Positions 8,099 through 16,213 of a DNA stretch of 20,489 nucleotides are shown here, in pieces (position 1 is the stretch's first letter; every line of letters starts with the position of its first letter). The stretch comes from Ruminococcaceae bacterium UBA1320 (GTDB lineage: Bacteria; Bacillota; Clostridia; Oscillospirales; Ethanoligenentaceae): contig DBTI01000297.1 in the NCBI GenBank assembly GCA_002306975.1, positions 1 to 20,489 on the forward strand, read 5' to 3'. The translations under genes and the position numbers were made by a program. The notes beneath the pieces were generated by a model. That model had not been told where the DNA came from, did no database searches, and saw only the letters and a list, made by a program, of their open reading frames with translations.

Positions 8099-9238
8099 TT
8101 ATGCTAGTTCCTTTATTACATCCAACATTTTATGGATCTCAGCTAAGTCGTAGTATCCCTTCCCCCAACTAATTCGGATCGCGCTTTCGATCCGCTCATC
8201 TGAGAGACCCATAGCCGCTAAGACGTGGCTAGGTTTATAATCATGGGAGGAACAGGCCGATCCATTAGACACGCTGCAATATTGCTTTGTTGCCAGCATA
8301 AGCGCTTCTGAGTCAACACCTAGAAAGCTGACATTCAAAGTGTTTGGCATACAGTACTGCTGATCCCCATTAATTTCAAAAGCAACACCGGACGCTACCA
8401 GTTCACTTATGAGTATTTTTTTAGTTTGTCGATACCCATCAATAGCTTTAGTATGTTCTTGCTCGGCAATTTCGCATGCCTTTCCTAATCCAACTATTAA
8501 TGCTACAGGTAATGTTCCAGGTCTTAGTCCGCCTTCTTGTCCACCACCAAACATGATGGGTTTAATAGGCGGTCTTTTATATTTTTTCATTCGTAATATC
8601 AGTGCTCCGATACCTTGAGGACCATACATTTTGTGACCGGCTAAAGATAGCAGGTCATATTTTGTGGATTTTAGTTCTTCAACTAATTTACCACAACTCT
8701 GAGCTGCATCAATATGAAAGTAAATGTCCATTTTGGAAAGGGTATCCCCGATTTCCTCTACTGGTTGGATAATGCCTGTCTCATTATTGGCGTGTGATAT
8801 GCTAACGAGTAGAGTGTCTGACCTTACCTTGTTCAAAAGGAGTTGGGCATCAATTCGCCCACTTTCGTTTGGAGAAATATAGTCAATTTTGAAACCACGC
8901 TTTTCTAAGATTTTAATAGGTTCCAAAATGGCTTTATGCTCGATCGCGGTTGTAATAATATGTTTTTTATTATTCGCTATGCCGTATTCAGAAAGTCCTA
9001 AGATGGCCATGTTATCACTTTCAGTCGCGCCGCTTGTAAAAACGACCTCATTTTTAGCCACGCCTAAAAGCGAGGCAACCTGCCCACGGGCATTTTCGAC
9101 CTGCTTTTGCGCATTGGTTCCAAATTCATGAGTACGGCTATCAGGATTTCCATAGAAATTGTGATAGACCGCAATCATGCCCTCCAATACCCGTTCGTCG
9201 ATAGGTGTTGAAGCATTATAATCCAAATAAACGCTCAT
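8099..9238 (-). CDS. dndA: Cysteine desulfurase DndA (IscS/NifS family)
   Basis: DndA is a PLP enzyme that takes sulfur from L-cysteine as a persulfide and passes it to DndC for PT modification. I use the ATG at 9238 (379 residues) because AGGAGG lies 8 bases before it and the protein then begins at MSVYLDYNASTP, the normal IscS-type start; an upstream in-frame ATG at 9268 lacks this context. The PLP lysine is K203 in SLAGHKMYG, and the catalytic cysteine is C329 in SNGSACSS. The gene starts one base after the dndE stop, so it is the last member of the dndBCDEA operon. This place differs from loci where dndA is divergent from dndBCDE, and matches the archaeal DndCDEA order. A housekeeping desulfurase is unlikely given the location. 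Confidence 0.94.
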   Translation of the reverse strand: MSVYLDYNASTPIDERVLEGMIAVYHNFYGNPDSRTHEFGTNAQKQVENARGQVASLLGVAKNEVVFTSGATESDNMAILGLSEYGIANNKKHIITTAIEHKAILEPIKILEKRGFKIDYISPNESGRIDAQLLLNKVRSDTLLVSISHANNETGIIQPVEEIGDTLSKMDIYFHIDAAQSCGKLVEELKSTKYDLLSLAGHKMYGPQGIGALILRMKKYKRPPIKPIMFGGGQEGGLRPGTLPVALIVGLGKACEIAEQEHTKAIDGYRQTKKILISELVASGVAFEINGDQQYCMPNTLNVSFLGVDSEALMLATKQYCSVSNGSACSSHDYKPSHVLAAMGLSDERIESAIRISWGKGYYDLAEIHKMLDVIKELA

Positions 9239-9239
9239 G

Positions 9240-9632
9240 TTAAACCTCCTGACTTTTTTGAAGAGCAAGGTTAATCAAGTCATCAATAGATTTAATCACG
9301 TTGGTACCAGAAAGATATGCGATTCCGCGGTTGAGATGAAGTTTAAAGTATTTGGACAATGTAGCTTCATCTGTGGGTAAGCCATCTTTTATGCAACGGG
9401 CACGAATAAGTGCCTCATATATTTCGTAATTTTCACCAGCAAAAGTGTGCCACGACATCTCCACATTACTATCAGTTGGGAGTTCAAAGTCATTTGGAAT
9501 GGTAGTTTCACTAATTGAGAAACAAAATGCCCACCGGCAAAGAATATTCCAGTTTTGGATACCTGTTTTTCCCTTCAGTCGAGAAAGTTTGTCTTTAGAC
9601 TGATTAGAAAGTTTAATATCATTGACGATCAT
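9240..9632 (-). CDS. dndE: DNA phosphorothioation protein DndE
   Basis: DndE is a small protein that binds DNA, possibly nicked DNA, within the DndCDE modification complex. I choose the ATG at 9632 (130 residues) because it forms an ATGA overlap with the dndD stop and has GGAG 8 bases upstream; an ATG at 9638 is an alternative adding two residues. KDKLSRLKGKTGIQNWNILCR followed by AFCFSISE is the recognisable DndE core (the LKG-TG-NW-LCR-AF pattern), and the length is normal. A second conserved-looking block is YFKLHLNRGIAYLSG. The position between dndD and dndA supports the call. Confidence 0.92.
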   Translation of the reverse strand: MIVNDIKLSNQSKDKLSRLKGKTGIQNWNILCRWAFCFSISETTIPNDFELPTDSNVEMSWHTFAGENYEIYEALIRARCIKDGLPTDEATLSKYFKLHLNRGIAYLSGTNVIKSIDDLINLALQKSQEV

Positions 9633-11572
9633 ATACATTCATCTCCAAAATAACCTTTATGTACAGTTGTTTGCTTAGTTACATCGTTATAAACCAGTGT
9701 ATACTCTTTTTCCACATAAGCACGGATAAGATCGTAATAATTACCATAGACTTCCGAATCGGTTGATAGCAAAATTGTCTGATCACTGGCTTTCGGAAAA
9801 TAGTTTGTAATTAATGTTTCTCTATGAGCGCTGTCTAACCGAGCCAATGGGGTATCGATAATTACAGGCAACTTTTTCTTTGAACAAATGCCTAATGCCC
9901 ATAACATAGAAATGACGAGTAGCTGTTTCTCACCTGCGGAGAATGATGATCTGTCTATTGGCACACCTTCGCTATCCAAATAAATAAAACTAAGTGTCAC
10001 AGGTTCTATTTTAATTTCGCTTATGAGATTTTGCTTAGTTGCGATTTTCTTAAAACAATCGGTAATGGTTTGAGCAAGGATCTCTGTTTTAGATTCCTGT
10101 AGCCGGATTTTATAAGCTTGTAGTAAATTAATAGAATACCCTGCATAGGTTATAATTCGTTTCGTATCCGTGGAGTCCTCAATACTACTAACTGCCTTTT
10201 CAATTACTTTTAATTGCTGATGCTTTAATTCTTCAACAGTGGTTTTTTTTGAATCTGCTAATTTCTGTGCTAACCGAAGTTGTTCATTCACTGTTGCAAG
10301 TTCCGTCGTTAGACCTAATATTTCGTCATATTTTTTCGTGGTCGCATCCTCATCCACATCAATTGATAGATAGTTTTCAATTTCATCTTTTTCTGCGAGT
10401 AATCTCTGTCGCTGTTTTAACAGACGAATTGCATTTTCCCGATGAAGAGTAAGAAATGTAGAGCATAAAGCTTGGAGTTGATAAAATCCACTCTCGGACA
10501 GATTATAGACTGTTTCCAATTCTTTTGTGTTACTCTTTACGAAATCAAAAAACTCTTTAAAGACGATATCATGGCCTCTCCCTTTGTCAAATTCACTATA
10601 TAAGGCAGGAAGCTGTTCCAAAGCAATCTGAATCGCTTTCTGATCTTTTTCTGCCTCTGAAACGATGAACATATCTTTCATGAGCGGAAGTGTCATAAGT
10701 AAGGGAAGGTCTCCAGAAGCTAACTCTAAAATTTGCGAATTAACCTCTTCAAGTTTTTCCTGAATCACGGACTGACGCAGCACAATATCTACTCGATTAG
10801 AAGCTAGACTACCTCCCATAGCAGCAAAAGCATTTTCGGCATCATTCAATTTCTCTGAGAGCCTAGATTTTTTAATTTCAAGTAGACCCACTTCAGAGTT
10901 AGCCTCTCTTACTTCTATCTCTGCTTTTTTTACCTTTTCTTCATACTCTGCGATTTCTATGGCATGGGTATCTGTTTTCATTGTATACTTTTTGCTCATA
11001 ATGATTTTTCTTATATCGGTAATAGACTGATCAATCACATTTATACCAAGCAAATTCTTTATGGAGTTTTTCATTTGAGATTCATTGTCTGAGGTGGCCA
11101 GTTCAGCTATTTTTTCACCATCGAAGAAGAAAAATGGAGCAATTGCACTTGGAATCATTTCTTCAACAAATAGATCCCAATTATCAGAAAGAATTTGATC
11201 ATATAAACCGTTTTTCTGAACAATCGTCTTTAATGCAGGTATTGCAGTTTGCAATGACCACAAACGCTTAACACTATAATTATCGGTGCCTTCGTCCGAA
11301 GATAGGTCGAACATCAACTCAATAAAAGTTTCGAGTGAACCATCCGCTTTATTAACCGATCTAGCTAAATAATGAGGAAAAGAAAGCTTGCTATCGGTGA
11401 AAGCGAAAGAACGCCGTCCATATAAAGCTAAAAGAATTGCTTCAAGTAGGGTGGTTTTTCCTCGTCCATTCATACCGCCTATCAAAATGACGGGTTTTTC
11501 ACTAGCTAACTCTAATGTATTTGTATTCGCGTAAATACCAAAATTGTGGAGGATTAGACGACTGATTTTCAT
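9629..11572 (-). CDS. dndD: DNA phosphorothioation ATPase DndD
   Basis: DndD is an SMC/RecF-like ATPase of the DndCDE complex, thought to use ATP hydrolysis to alter DNA during sulfur insertion. This 647-residue protein has Walker A GGMNGRGKTT (32-41), the family motif FFFFDGEKIAEL (147-158), a coiled-coil-rich centre (about 200-260 and 385-460), signature SFSAGEKQLL (543-552) and Walker B with D-loop VIIDTPLARLD (570-580). There is no zinc-hook cysteine pair, unlike the DndD-like ATPase of the opposing operon. The ATG shares its A with the dndC stop (TAATG), so the two genes are coupled. The length is normal and the family call secure. Confidence 0.95.
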   Translation of the reverse strand: MKISRLILHNFGIYANTNTLELASEKPVILIGGMNGRGKTTLLEAILLALYGRRSFAFTDSKLSFPHYLARSVNKADGSLETFIELMFDLSSDEGTDNYSVKRLWSLQTAIPALKTIVQKNGLYDQILSDNWDLFVEEMIPSAIAPFFFFDGEKIAELATSDNESQMKNSIKNLLGINVIDQSITDIRKIIMSKKYTMKTDTHAIEIAEYEEKVKKAEIEVREANSEVGLLEIKKSRLSEKLNDAENAFAAMGGSLASNRVDIVLRQSVIQEKLEEVNSQILELASGDLPLLMTLPLMKDMFIVSEAEKDQKAIQIALEQLPALYSEFDKGRGHDIVFKEFFDFVKSNTKELETVYNLSESGFYQLQALCSTFLTLHRENAIRLLKQRQRLLAEKDEIENYLSIDVDEDATTKKYDEILGLTTELATVNEQLRLAQKLADSKKTTVEELKHQQLKVIEKAVSSIEDSTDTKRIITYAGYSINLLQAYKIRLQESKTEILAQTITDCFKKIATKQNLISEIKIEPVTLSFIYLDSEGVPIDRSSFSAGEKQLLVISMLWALGICSKKKLPVIIDTPLARLDSAHRETLITNYFPKASDQTILLSTDSEVYGNYYDLIRAYVEKEYTLVYNDVTKQTTVHKGYFGDECI

Positions 11573-13080
11573 TATAAATCCTCCTCATCGCCAAATAGGT
11601 TAATCTGGCTATCTTCCGCTTCTGCCTTTTGATCGTATGAAGCCCCCATGTCCTTTTTCCTTTGCACCTTTTCCATTGCATAGCGATGTGCATCATCTTC
11701 ATCTTTAAAAAAGCTACGTTTAATTTGATTTTCAACACCGGGGATAACGCCACGCCTTTTTTTAAAATCAGCAGATTTGCGTTCGATATCTATAATATGC
11801 CCTGTCATCTCAAATAGTAAACGTTCATCTGGGTATAAGTCATGGCAAACCTCCGAAAGAAGCTCCCACTCTGATTTTCCAAAGGATGCCTCCGAACGAT
11901 TACTCGTAAACTCTAAATTTTGACCAGTTACCTCTTTGTAGATAGATGGAAGTGAATCATCAAATTCGTGCTTTTCGTCCAACCAGATTTGGCGAATCTT
12001 ATTAAGCTCCCCATTTGTTATCAATTTAAGTGAGCGGAATTCATCTGGCCCGCTATGGTTAATCTTAGTCTGAATAGTGAGCAACTTCCGCAGCCAACCC
12101 TCACGCACTTCTTTTTTATATGGCCCATGGACAAGACGTCCCCTGAACATGTGAGCAGTACCGGTCATTCGCCTGAAATCTCGGCGATCACGGTCTGCAA
12201 TAGGGTCACCAATTTGATTTCTAAATTCTAAAAGAGGCATCATCCATTCTTTTTCACTGTCGTTTATAATCATTGCTGCCATTGATTTGTCTTGTTCCAC
12301 CATTGTGCAAACCCAACATCCGAAACGGCTTTTCCCACAACTTGGTGTATCTGAACTCATAACAAGAGGACACTCACCATCAGCGGTAGCTCCTCGATAC
12401 ATCGTCAATAAGTCTTTATTGGAATGTCCCCAAGGATTATTGTACTGCATTAAGAATAGCCAGACATCATCATCTGACCAATTTTCAAGGGGTGAAAAAA
12501 CTAATTCATTTTGCATTGTCCCATTAGGGCTTAAAAATTCGCGTACACGGTGTTTCTCATAATACTCCATTGTTTTTGCTCTTTTTGCACTTTCAGCTTT
12601 CCGAGTTCCTAAAAGAAGAATGACTTCTCCAAAAGTGGAAACCATATTCTGCACAAATGTATTTGATGGTTTGATTTTCAGGCGGTCTGTGCACCACCGA
12701 AAGTTCGGGCGGGGATAAGGATATCCACGTCCCAGTAAGTTGACCCAAAAAGTATCATTATAATCAGGGGTCAATCTATGTGTAACTATAGGCATTGGAT
12801 TGCTTTTATCATTTGCTATATCATGCATTTTCTTTAGAGATATCTCTACCCATTTTGAGACAACAGGTGATTCAACAAGAGTATCTGTGCTGATAACATG
12901 CACGGTTTTCTTCATACGTTGCTCAATCGGCAACTCAGATAGAGCAAGCCAAACCAATTGCAATGTAGCAGTGCTATCTTTGCCTCCTGAATATCCAACA
13001 ACCCATGGAACATCATCTTCAAGATATAGCCTTTTTACGATATCAGATAAATTATTGATTTCTTGTTTTGTTATACTCAT
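11572..13080 (-). CDS. dndC: Phosphorothioation sulfurtransferase DndC
   Basis: DndC is a PAPS-reductase-like enzyme with ATP pyrophosphatase activity and an Fe-S cluster; it activates the DNA backbone and transfers sulfur from DndA. The start at 13080 (502 residues) forms an ATGA overlap with the dndB stop and has GGAAGGGG just upstream; an in-frame ATG at 13110 lies inside dndB and is less likely. The PP-loop SGGKDST is at 31-37. Cysteines C130 (RWCTDRLKIKP), C237, C248, C255 and C258 (GECPLV, SCGK, GCWVC) include the cluster-binding set. The final 40 residues are charged. It is the most diagnostic gene of the locus. Confidence 0.96.
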   Translation of the reverse strand: MSITKQEINNLSDIVKRLYLEDDVPWVVGYSGGKDSTATLQLVWLALSELPIEQRMKKTVHVISTDTLVESPVVSKWVEISLKKMHDIANDKSNPMPIVTHRLTPDYNDTFWVNLLGRGYPYPRPNFRWCTDRLKIKPSNTFVQNMVSTFGEVILLLGTRKAESAKRAKTMEYYEKHRVREFLSPNGTMQNELVFSPLENWSDDDVWLFLMQYNNPWGHSNKDLLTMYRGATADGECPLVMSSDTPSCGKSRFGCWVCTMVEQDKSMAAMIINDSEKEWMMPLLEFRNQIGDPIADRDRRDFRRMTGTAHMFRGRLVHGPYKKEVREGWLRKLLTIQTKINHSGPDEFRSLKLITNGELNKIRQIWLDEKHEFDDSLPSIYKEVTGQNLEFTSNRSEASFGKSEWELLSEVCHDLYPDERLLFEMTGHIIDIERKSADFKKRRGVIPGVENQIKRSFFKDEDDAHRYAMEKVQRKKDMGASYDQKAEAEDSQINLFGDEEDL

Positions 13081-14132
13081 ACCGAACCCCTTCCAGTCAT
13101 TTTTGCCCAACCTGATTTTCCAATAAGGTATTCGGCAAATGCCTTTTGGTTATTTTGCGATGATGATATACGCCCATTGACAATAACTAGACCCTGAAGT
13201 TCATTGCCATCTTTGTTCCAATTTACATCTTGCAGAAAACATAACTTATCGTTCCAAGATGTTTTTGGCACTTGCTGTTTCAATAGCATATTTCCTAATG
13301 TTCCCAGGGCCTTTAGCGTTATGGCATGGGCACATATGTAGTCTCTTCGAAAGTCTTCTGGAGGTATCTTTTTGTTTTTAGCACTTTGCCAAAGTGGCAT
13401 ATTTAATGCTATAGCGTTCCAAAAAGAAATAATGGTGTCACGAGATTCCGCATCGGTGAATTGAAATCCATGTAAAAACAATTTGGATGCATGAAATAAG
13501 CCGCTCAAAGTAAATAATGCCTTTGAACGGTTAGAGATTGATGATTTTTCTTTTTCAACGCAACCTTCAAAAATGGGAATGCAGTTTATACACTCCTTAA
13601 TAATGATCGAGAATGAGTCTCGGTTATCATACAAAATATTTAATGATTTTGTTGGACGAACTGCATAACGATTGAGATCAGTAAACATTTGCTGAGAGCG
13701 AGCAAGACCAAGATCGTAATAAATGACTATTGAAATATCCTCATAACGCAATTCTGGGCACTCCTGCAAGGCCATCTCAATAGCCGCCCTACGGTGCTGC
13801 CCATCATTGATTATTATACGAGAATTTATAGGGATTTTCAATTGCCCGGAAGAACTATTGTGTTGCGATATAAATTCCAATTCTCCGTCGACGGACGCAG
13901 TAAGTGCCGAAAACACGTAACTGTCACGGTTTTTCAATATATATTCTTTCATTTCAGGAATACGCTGTTTATTTAGGACGCGCTGGACTCGCATAGCTGG
14001 CGGAAGTGAATTATCAGTGTAAGTGAAAAATGTCGCGACCATTTGCAGCGGGCACATAACCGCATAATATGGCTTTCCTGCCTGGATTCCTTTTACGGCA
14101 GGAAGCTCGAAATATTTCTCCTGCTGTCTCAT
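13077..14132 (-). CDS. dndB: DndB, DGQHR-domain regulator of the dnd operon
   Basis: DndB is not needed for PT chemistry; in studied systems it represses the dnd cluster and its loss changes modification level. The 351-residue protein has the family signature NDGQHRRAAIEMAL (109-122; DGQHRR at 110-115), a ParB-like fold motif, and a C-terminal helical region. The ATG at 14132 follows AGGAGG. It is the first gene of the operon and sits directly behind a promoter with repeated TTGGAAGT sites, which fits self-repression. DGQHR proteins also occur outside Dnd, but the operon context makes this DndB. Confidence 0.93.
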   Translation of the reverse strand: MRQQEKYFELPAVKGIQAGKPYYAVMCPLQMVATFFTYTDNSLPPAMRVQRVLNKQRIPEMKEYILKNRDSYVFSALTASVDGELEFISQHNSSSGQLKIPINSRIIINDGQHRRAAIEMALQECPELRYEDISIVIYYDLGLARSQQMFTDLNRYAVRPTKSLNILYDNRDSFSIIIKECINCIPIFEGCVEKEKSSISNRSKALFTLSGLFHASKLFLHGFQFTDAESRDTIISFWNAIALNMPLWQSAKNKKIPPEDFRRDYICAHAITLKALGTLGNMLLKQQVPKTSWNDKLCFLQDVNWNKDGNELQGLVIVNGRISSSQNNQKAFAEYLIGKSGWAKMTGRGSV

Positions 14133-14144
14133 ATTAACCTCCTA

Positions 14145-14215
14145 TTGGAAGTATCTAAAATAATAAATGGAATTATAAAAAATATATTCTGGAAGTATTA
14201 TATATCAACTTCCAA
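14145..14215. promoter_or_regulatory. Candidate operator: three TTGGAAGT-type half-sites
   Basis: TGGAAGT (14190-14196) and ACTTCCA (14208-14214) form an inverted repeat with an 11-base AT-rich spacer that contains the dnd -10 box. A third copy, TTGGAAGT (14145-14152), lies in the leader just before the dndB ribosome site. Repressor binding here would block RNA polymerase. The likely binder is DndB, by analogy with its known role, but any regulator encoded elsewhere is possible. Confidence 0.55.
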
Positions 14216-14225
14216 AACAATTCAA
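14197..14225 (-). promoter_or_regulatory. Promoter of the dndBCDEA operon
   Basis: On the minus strand TTGAAT (14225-14220), a 17-base spacer and a perfect TATAAT (14202-14197) give a strong sigma-A-type promoter, with transcription starting near 14190. One TTGGAAGT half-site is inside the spacer and its inverted partner covers the start point. Confidence 0.7.
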
Positions 14226-14348
14226 CTTTATTTAAATTGCGTTTTAGAACCTATATTTTTTACTTCATTGTAAATCACACATAGAGATATTGCAATTGTG
14301 CGTATTGTTGAATAATGACTTTAAAAAATTTTTGAATTTATATCATCA

Positions 14349-14382
14349 GGCTTAAACCGCTATTTGGTTTAAGCCCTTTTTA
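14349..14382 (+). terminator. Terminator-like hairpin upstream of parA
   Basis: A perfect 10-bp stem of GGCTTAAACC (14349-14358) and GGTTTAAGCC (14366-14375) has a 7-base loop and is followed by CTTTTTA. No plus-strand gene ends just before it, so it is either an attenuator in the parA leader or the orphaned terminator of a gene lost when the dnd block arrived. No good parA promoter is visible; a weak one (TTGCAA 14290-14295, TAATGA 14313-14318) lies before the hairpin. Confidence 0.65.
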
Positions 14383-14425
14383 TATACAAACTACTCACGT
14401 AAATTGTTTAGGAGGTGACAATAAC

Positions 14426-15247
14426 ATGGCAACAAAAGTGATTGCCATCGCAAACCAAAAGGGCGGCGTTGGCAAAACGACGACCACCGCAAATCTCGGC
14501 ATCGGACTTGCAAGAAGCGGGAAAAAGGTACTGCTGATCGACGCCGACGCACAGGGCAGCCTGACTGCAAGCCTCGGCTGGCAGCAGCCCGACCAACTCG
14601 ACGTCACGCTTGCCACCATCATGGGCAAGGTGATGTCCGACATTCCCATCTCTCCGCAGGAGGGCATCCTGCACCACGCCGAAGATATTGACCTCATGCC
14701 AGCCAATATCGAGCTTTCCGGTCTGGAAGTATCTCTAGTCAACGCCATGAGCCGCGAAACTGTCCTTCGGCAGTACATCGACGGGGTGAAACAGAATTAT
14801 GACTTTGTTCTGATCGACTGTATGCCGTCCCTCGGCATGATGACGGTCAACGCCCTGACCGCAGCAGACAGCGTGATCATTCCGGTTCAGGCCGAGTACC
14901 TTCCCGTCAAGGGCCTTGAACAGCTTTTACAGACTGTCGGCAGAGTGCGAAAGCAGCTTAACCCTCACCTGAAAATCGACGGCATCCTGCTCACGATGGT
15001 GAACGAGCGCACAAACTTTTCCAAAGATATCATATCCCTGCTCCATGAAGCCTACGGCGGGAAGCTCAGAATTTTTGAAAACAACATTCCGCTTTCGGTT
15101 CGGGCCGCTGAAACCAGCGCCGAGGGCAAAAGCATCTATGCGCATGACCCGCGCGGGAAAGTGGCCCAGGCGTATGAAGCCCTGACAAGGGAGGTGACGC
15201 AGATTGAAAAGCAGCGCGAAAAACATAAAGCTGACCTCATACGATGA
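14426..15247 (+). CDS. parA: ParA/Soj-family partition ATPase
   Basis: ParA ATPases bind DNA nonspecifically when ATP-bound and, with ParB-parS, move plasmids, chromosome origins or excised elements. The 273-residue protein has the deviant Walker A QKGGVGKTTT (11-20), LLIDADAQGSLTASLG for the switch region, and DFVLIDCMPS as Walker B; the length suits the short chromosomal/Soj-like type without an N-terminal helix-turn-helix. The start follows GGAGGTGA. It overlaps parB by 44 bases. It is the first gene of the GC-rich right block, and its position ahead of Tad genes suggests an element-encoded copy rather than the host Soj. Confidence 0.94.
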   Translation: MATKVIAIANQKGGVGKTTTTANLGIGLARSGKKVLLIDADAQGSLTASLGWQQPDQLDVTLATIMGKVMSDIPISPQEGILHHAEDIDLMPANIELSGLEVSLVNAMSRETVLRQYIDGVKQNYDFVLIDCMPSLGMMTVNALTAADSVIIPVQAEYLPVKGLEQLLQTVGRVRKQLNPHLKIDGILLTMVNERTNFSKDIISLLHEAYGGKLRIFENNIPLSVRAAETSAEGKSIYAHDPRGKVAQAYEALTREVTQIEKQREKHKADLIR

Positions 15248-16136
15248 ACTGTTCCAGAGCGAGGAAGCCCGCACGGATGAGCAGAGGGAAAATGTTCAGC
15301 AAGTCCCCGTTTCTGAGATCAGCGATTTTCCCGAGCATCCCTTTCAGGTCAAAGAGGACGAGGCCCTGATGGAAATGGCGGAAAGCATCAAAAAATACGG
15401 CGTCCTTGCGCCCGTTCTGGTGCGGCCCAAGCCGGATGGCGGGTATGAAATGGTATCCGGCCATCGCCGTAAACGAGCAAGCGAACTCGCGGGCGTGGAA
15501 ACTATCCCTTGTATCGTCCGTGAAATGGACAGGGATACCGCCATAATAGCGATGGTGGACGCCAATTTACAGCGAGAAAACATCCTGCCGAGTGAAAAAG
15601 CCTTTGCTTATAAATTGAAGATGGAGGCCATGAATCGACAAGGGCAACGGACAGATTTAACTTGTGCCCAAGTTGGGCACAAGTTAACTGGAACAAAGTC
15701 GCGTGATATTTTGGCAGAGCAAGAGGGCACCAGCCGGAACCAAATCCAGCGGTTTATACGTCTGACCGAGCTTTCCCCGGAACTACGGCAGATGGTGGAC
15801 GATAAAAAGATCGCTTTCAATCCCGCCGTGGAGCTTTCCTACCTGAAACCCGATGAACAGACCGTTTTGCTTGACGAAATCGCCAAACAGGAGGCCACAC
15901 CCTCTTTATCACAGGCCCAACGACTGAAAAAGTACAGTCAAGAGGGTAAGCTCGACATGAATGTCGTGGACGCGATTATGACCGAAGAAAAGAAGGAAAT
16001 TGAAAAGGTCACGCTGTCCGGCGACCAACTGAAAAAGTATTTTCCGAAAACCTACACGCCCAAGCAGATGGAGGACACCATTTTCAAGCTGCTCGAACAG
16101 TGGCAGCGAAAGCGGCAGCAGGAACAGGAGAGGTAA
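15204..16136 (+). CDS. parB: ParB/Spo0J-family partition protein
   Basis: ParB binds parS and acts with ParA in DNA segregation. I use the TTG at 15204 because GGAGGTGA (15190-15197) is ideally placed and it overlaps the parA end. The 310-residue protein shows the ParB N-domain with EMVSGHRRKRASELAG (82-97; GHRR at 86-89), a CTPase-type fold, and a helix-turn-helix around 166-190 (SRDILAEQEGTSRNQIQRF). The C-terminus is basic and Gln-rich. Residues 152-161 (LTCAQVGHKL) are encoded by a perfect palindrome and look like an insert in a variable linker. No canonical parS (TGTTTCACGTGAAACA) was found in the window. Confidence 0.92.
   Translation: MKSSAKNIKLTSYDELFQSEEARTDEQRENVQQVPVSEISDFPEHPFQVKEDEALMEMAESIKKYGVLAPVLVRPKPDGGYEMVSGHRRKRASELAGVETIPCIVREMDRDTAIIAMVDANLQRENILPSEKAFAYKLKMEAMNRQGQRTDLTCAQVGHKLTGTKSRDILAEQEGTSRNQIQRFIRLTELSPELRQMVDDKKIAFNPAVELSYLKPDEQTVLLDEIAKQEATPSLSQAQRLKKYSQEGKLDMNVVDAIMTEEKKEIEKVTLSGDQLKKYFPKTYTPKQMEDTIFKLLEQWQRKRQQEQER
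15657..15687. repeat. Perfect 31-bp palindrome inside parB
   Basis: TTAACTTGTGCCCAA (15657-15671), a single central G (15672), and TTGGGCACAAGTTAA (15673-15687) are exact inverted copies. It encodes residues 152-161 of ParB, between the N-domain and the helix-turn-helix, and is more AT-rich at its ends than the surrounding gene. It could be a protein-binding site such as parS, or a mobile palindromic unit tolerated in a linker. Confidence 0.85.
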
Positions 16137-16137
16137 A

Positions 16138-16171
16138 GCGCCCCGTTTCGTTTGAAGCGAGGCGTTTTTTT
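16138..16171 (+). terminator. Intrinsic terminator after parB
   Basis: CGCC 16139-16142 pairs with GGCG 16161-16164, and CGTTTC 16144-16149 pairs with GAAGCG 16154-16159 (one G-U), with one 1x1 mismatch, a GTTT loop and seven Ts (16165-16171). It separates parAB from the Tad genes, at least partly. Confidence 0.75.
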
Positions 16172-16213
16172 GTGCCTGAAAGCGCAAACCATGCCGGAAA
16201 GGAAGTGGATTTT

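Noticed and set aside
9239..9268. Longer DndA start (MLFKKVRRFN extension).
   Set aside because: It lies inside dndE, and a strong AGGAGG precedes the internal ATG at 9238, which gives the normal family N-terminus.
8099..14132. Housekeeping sulfur or PAPS-reductase operon.
   Set aside because: The DndB DGQHRR motif, the DndD ATPase and DndE in one overlapping operon are specific to DNA phosphorothioation.
1240..14400. Direct repeats flanking the island as attachment sites.
   Set aside because: I compared both edges by eye and saw only short AT-rich similarities; no integrase is present in the window.
16100..16213. Longer start for the prepilin peptidase.
   Set aside because: It would overlap the end of parB and its terminator and add a non-hydrophobic leader; the ATG at 16214 has a better ribosome site.
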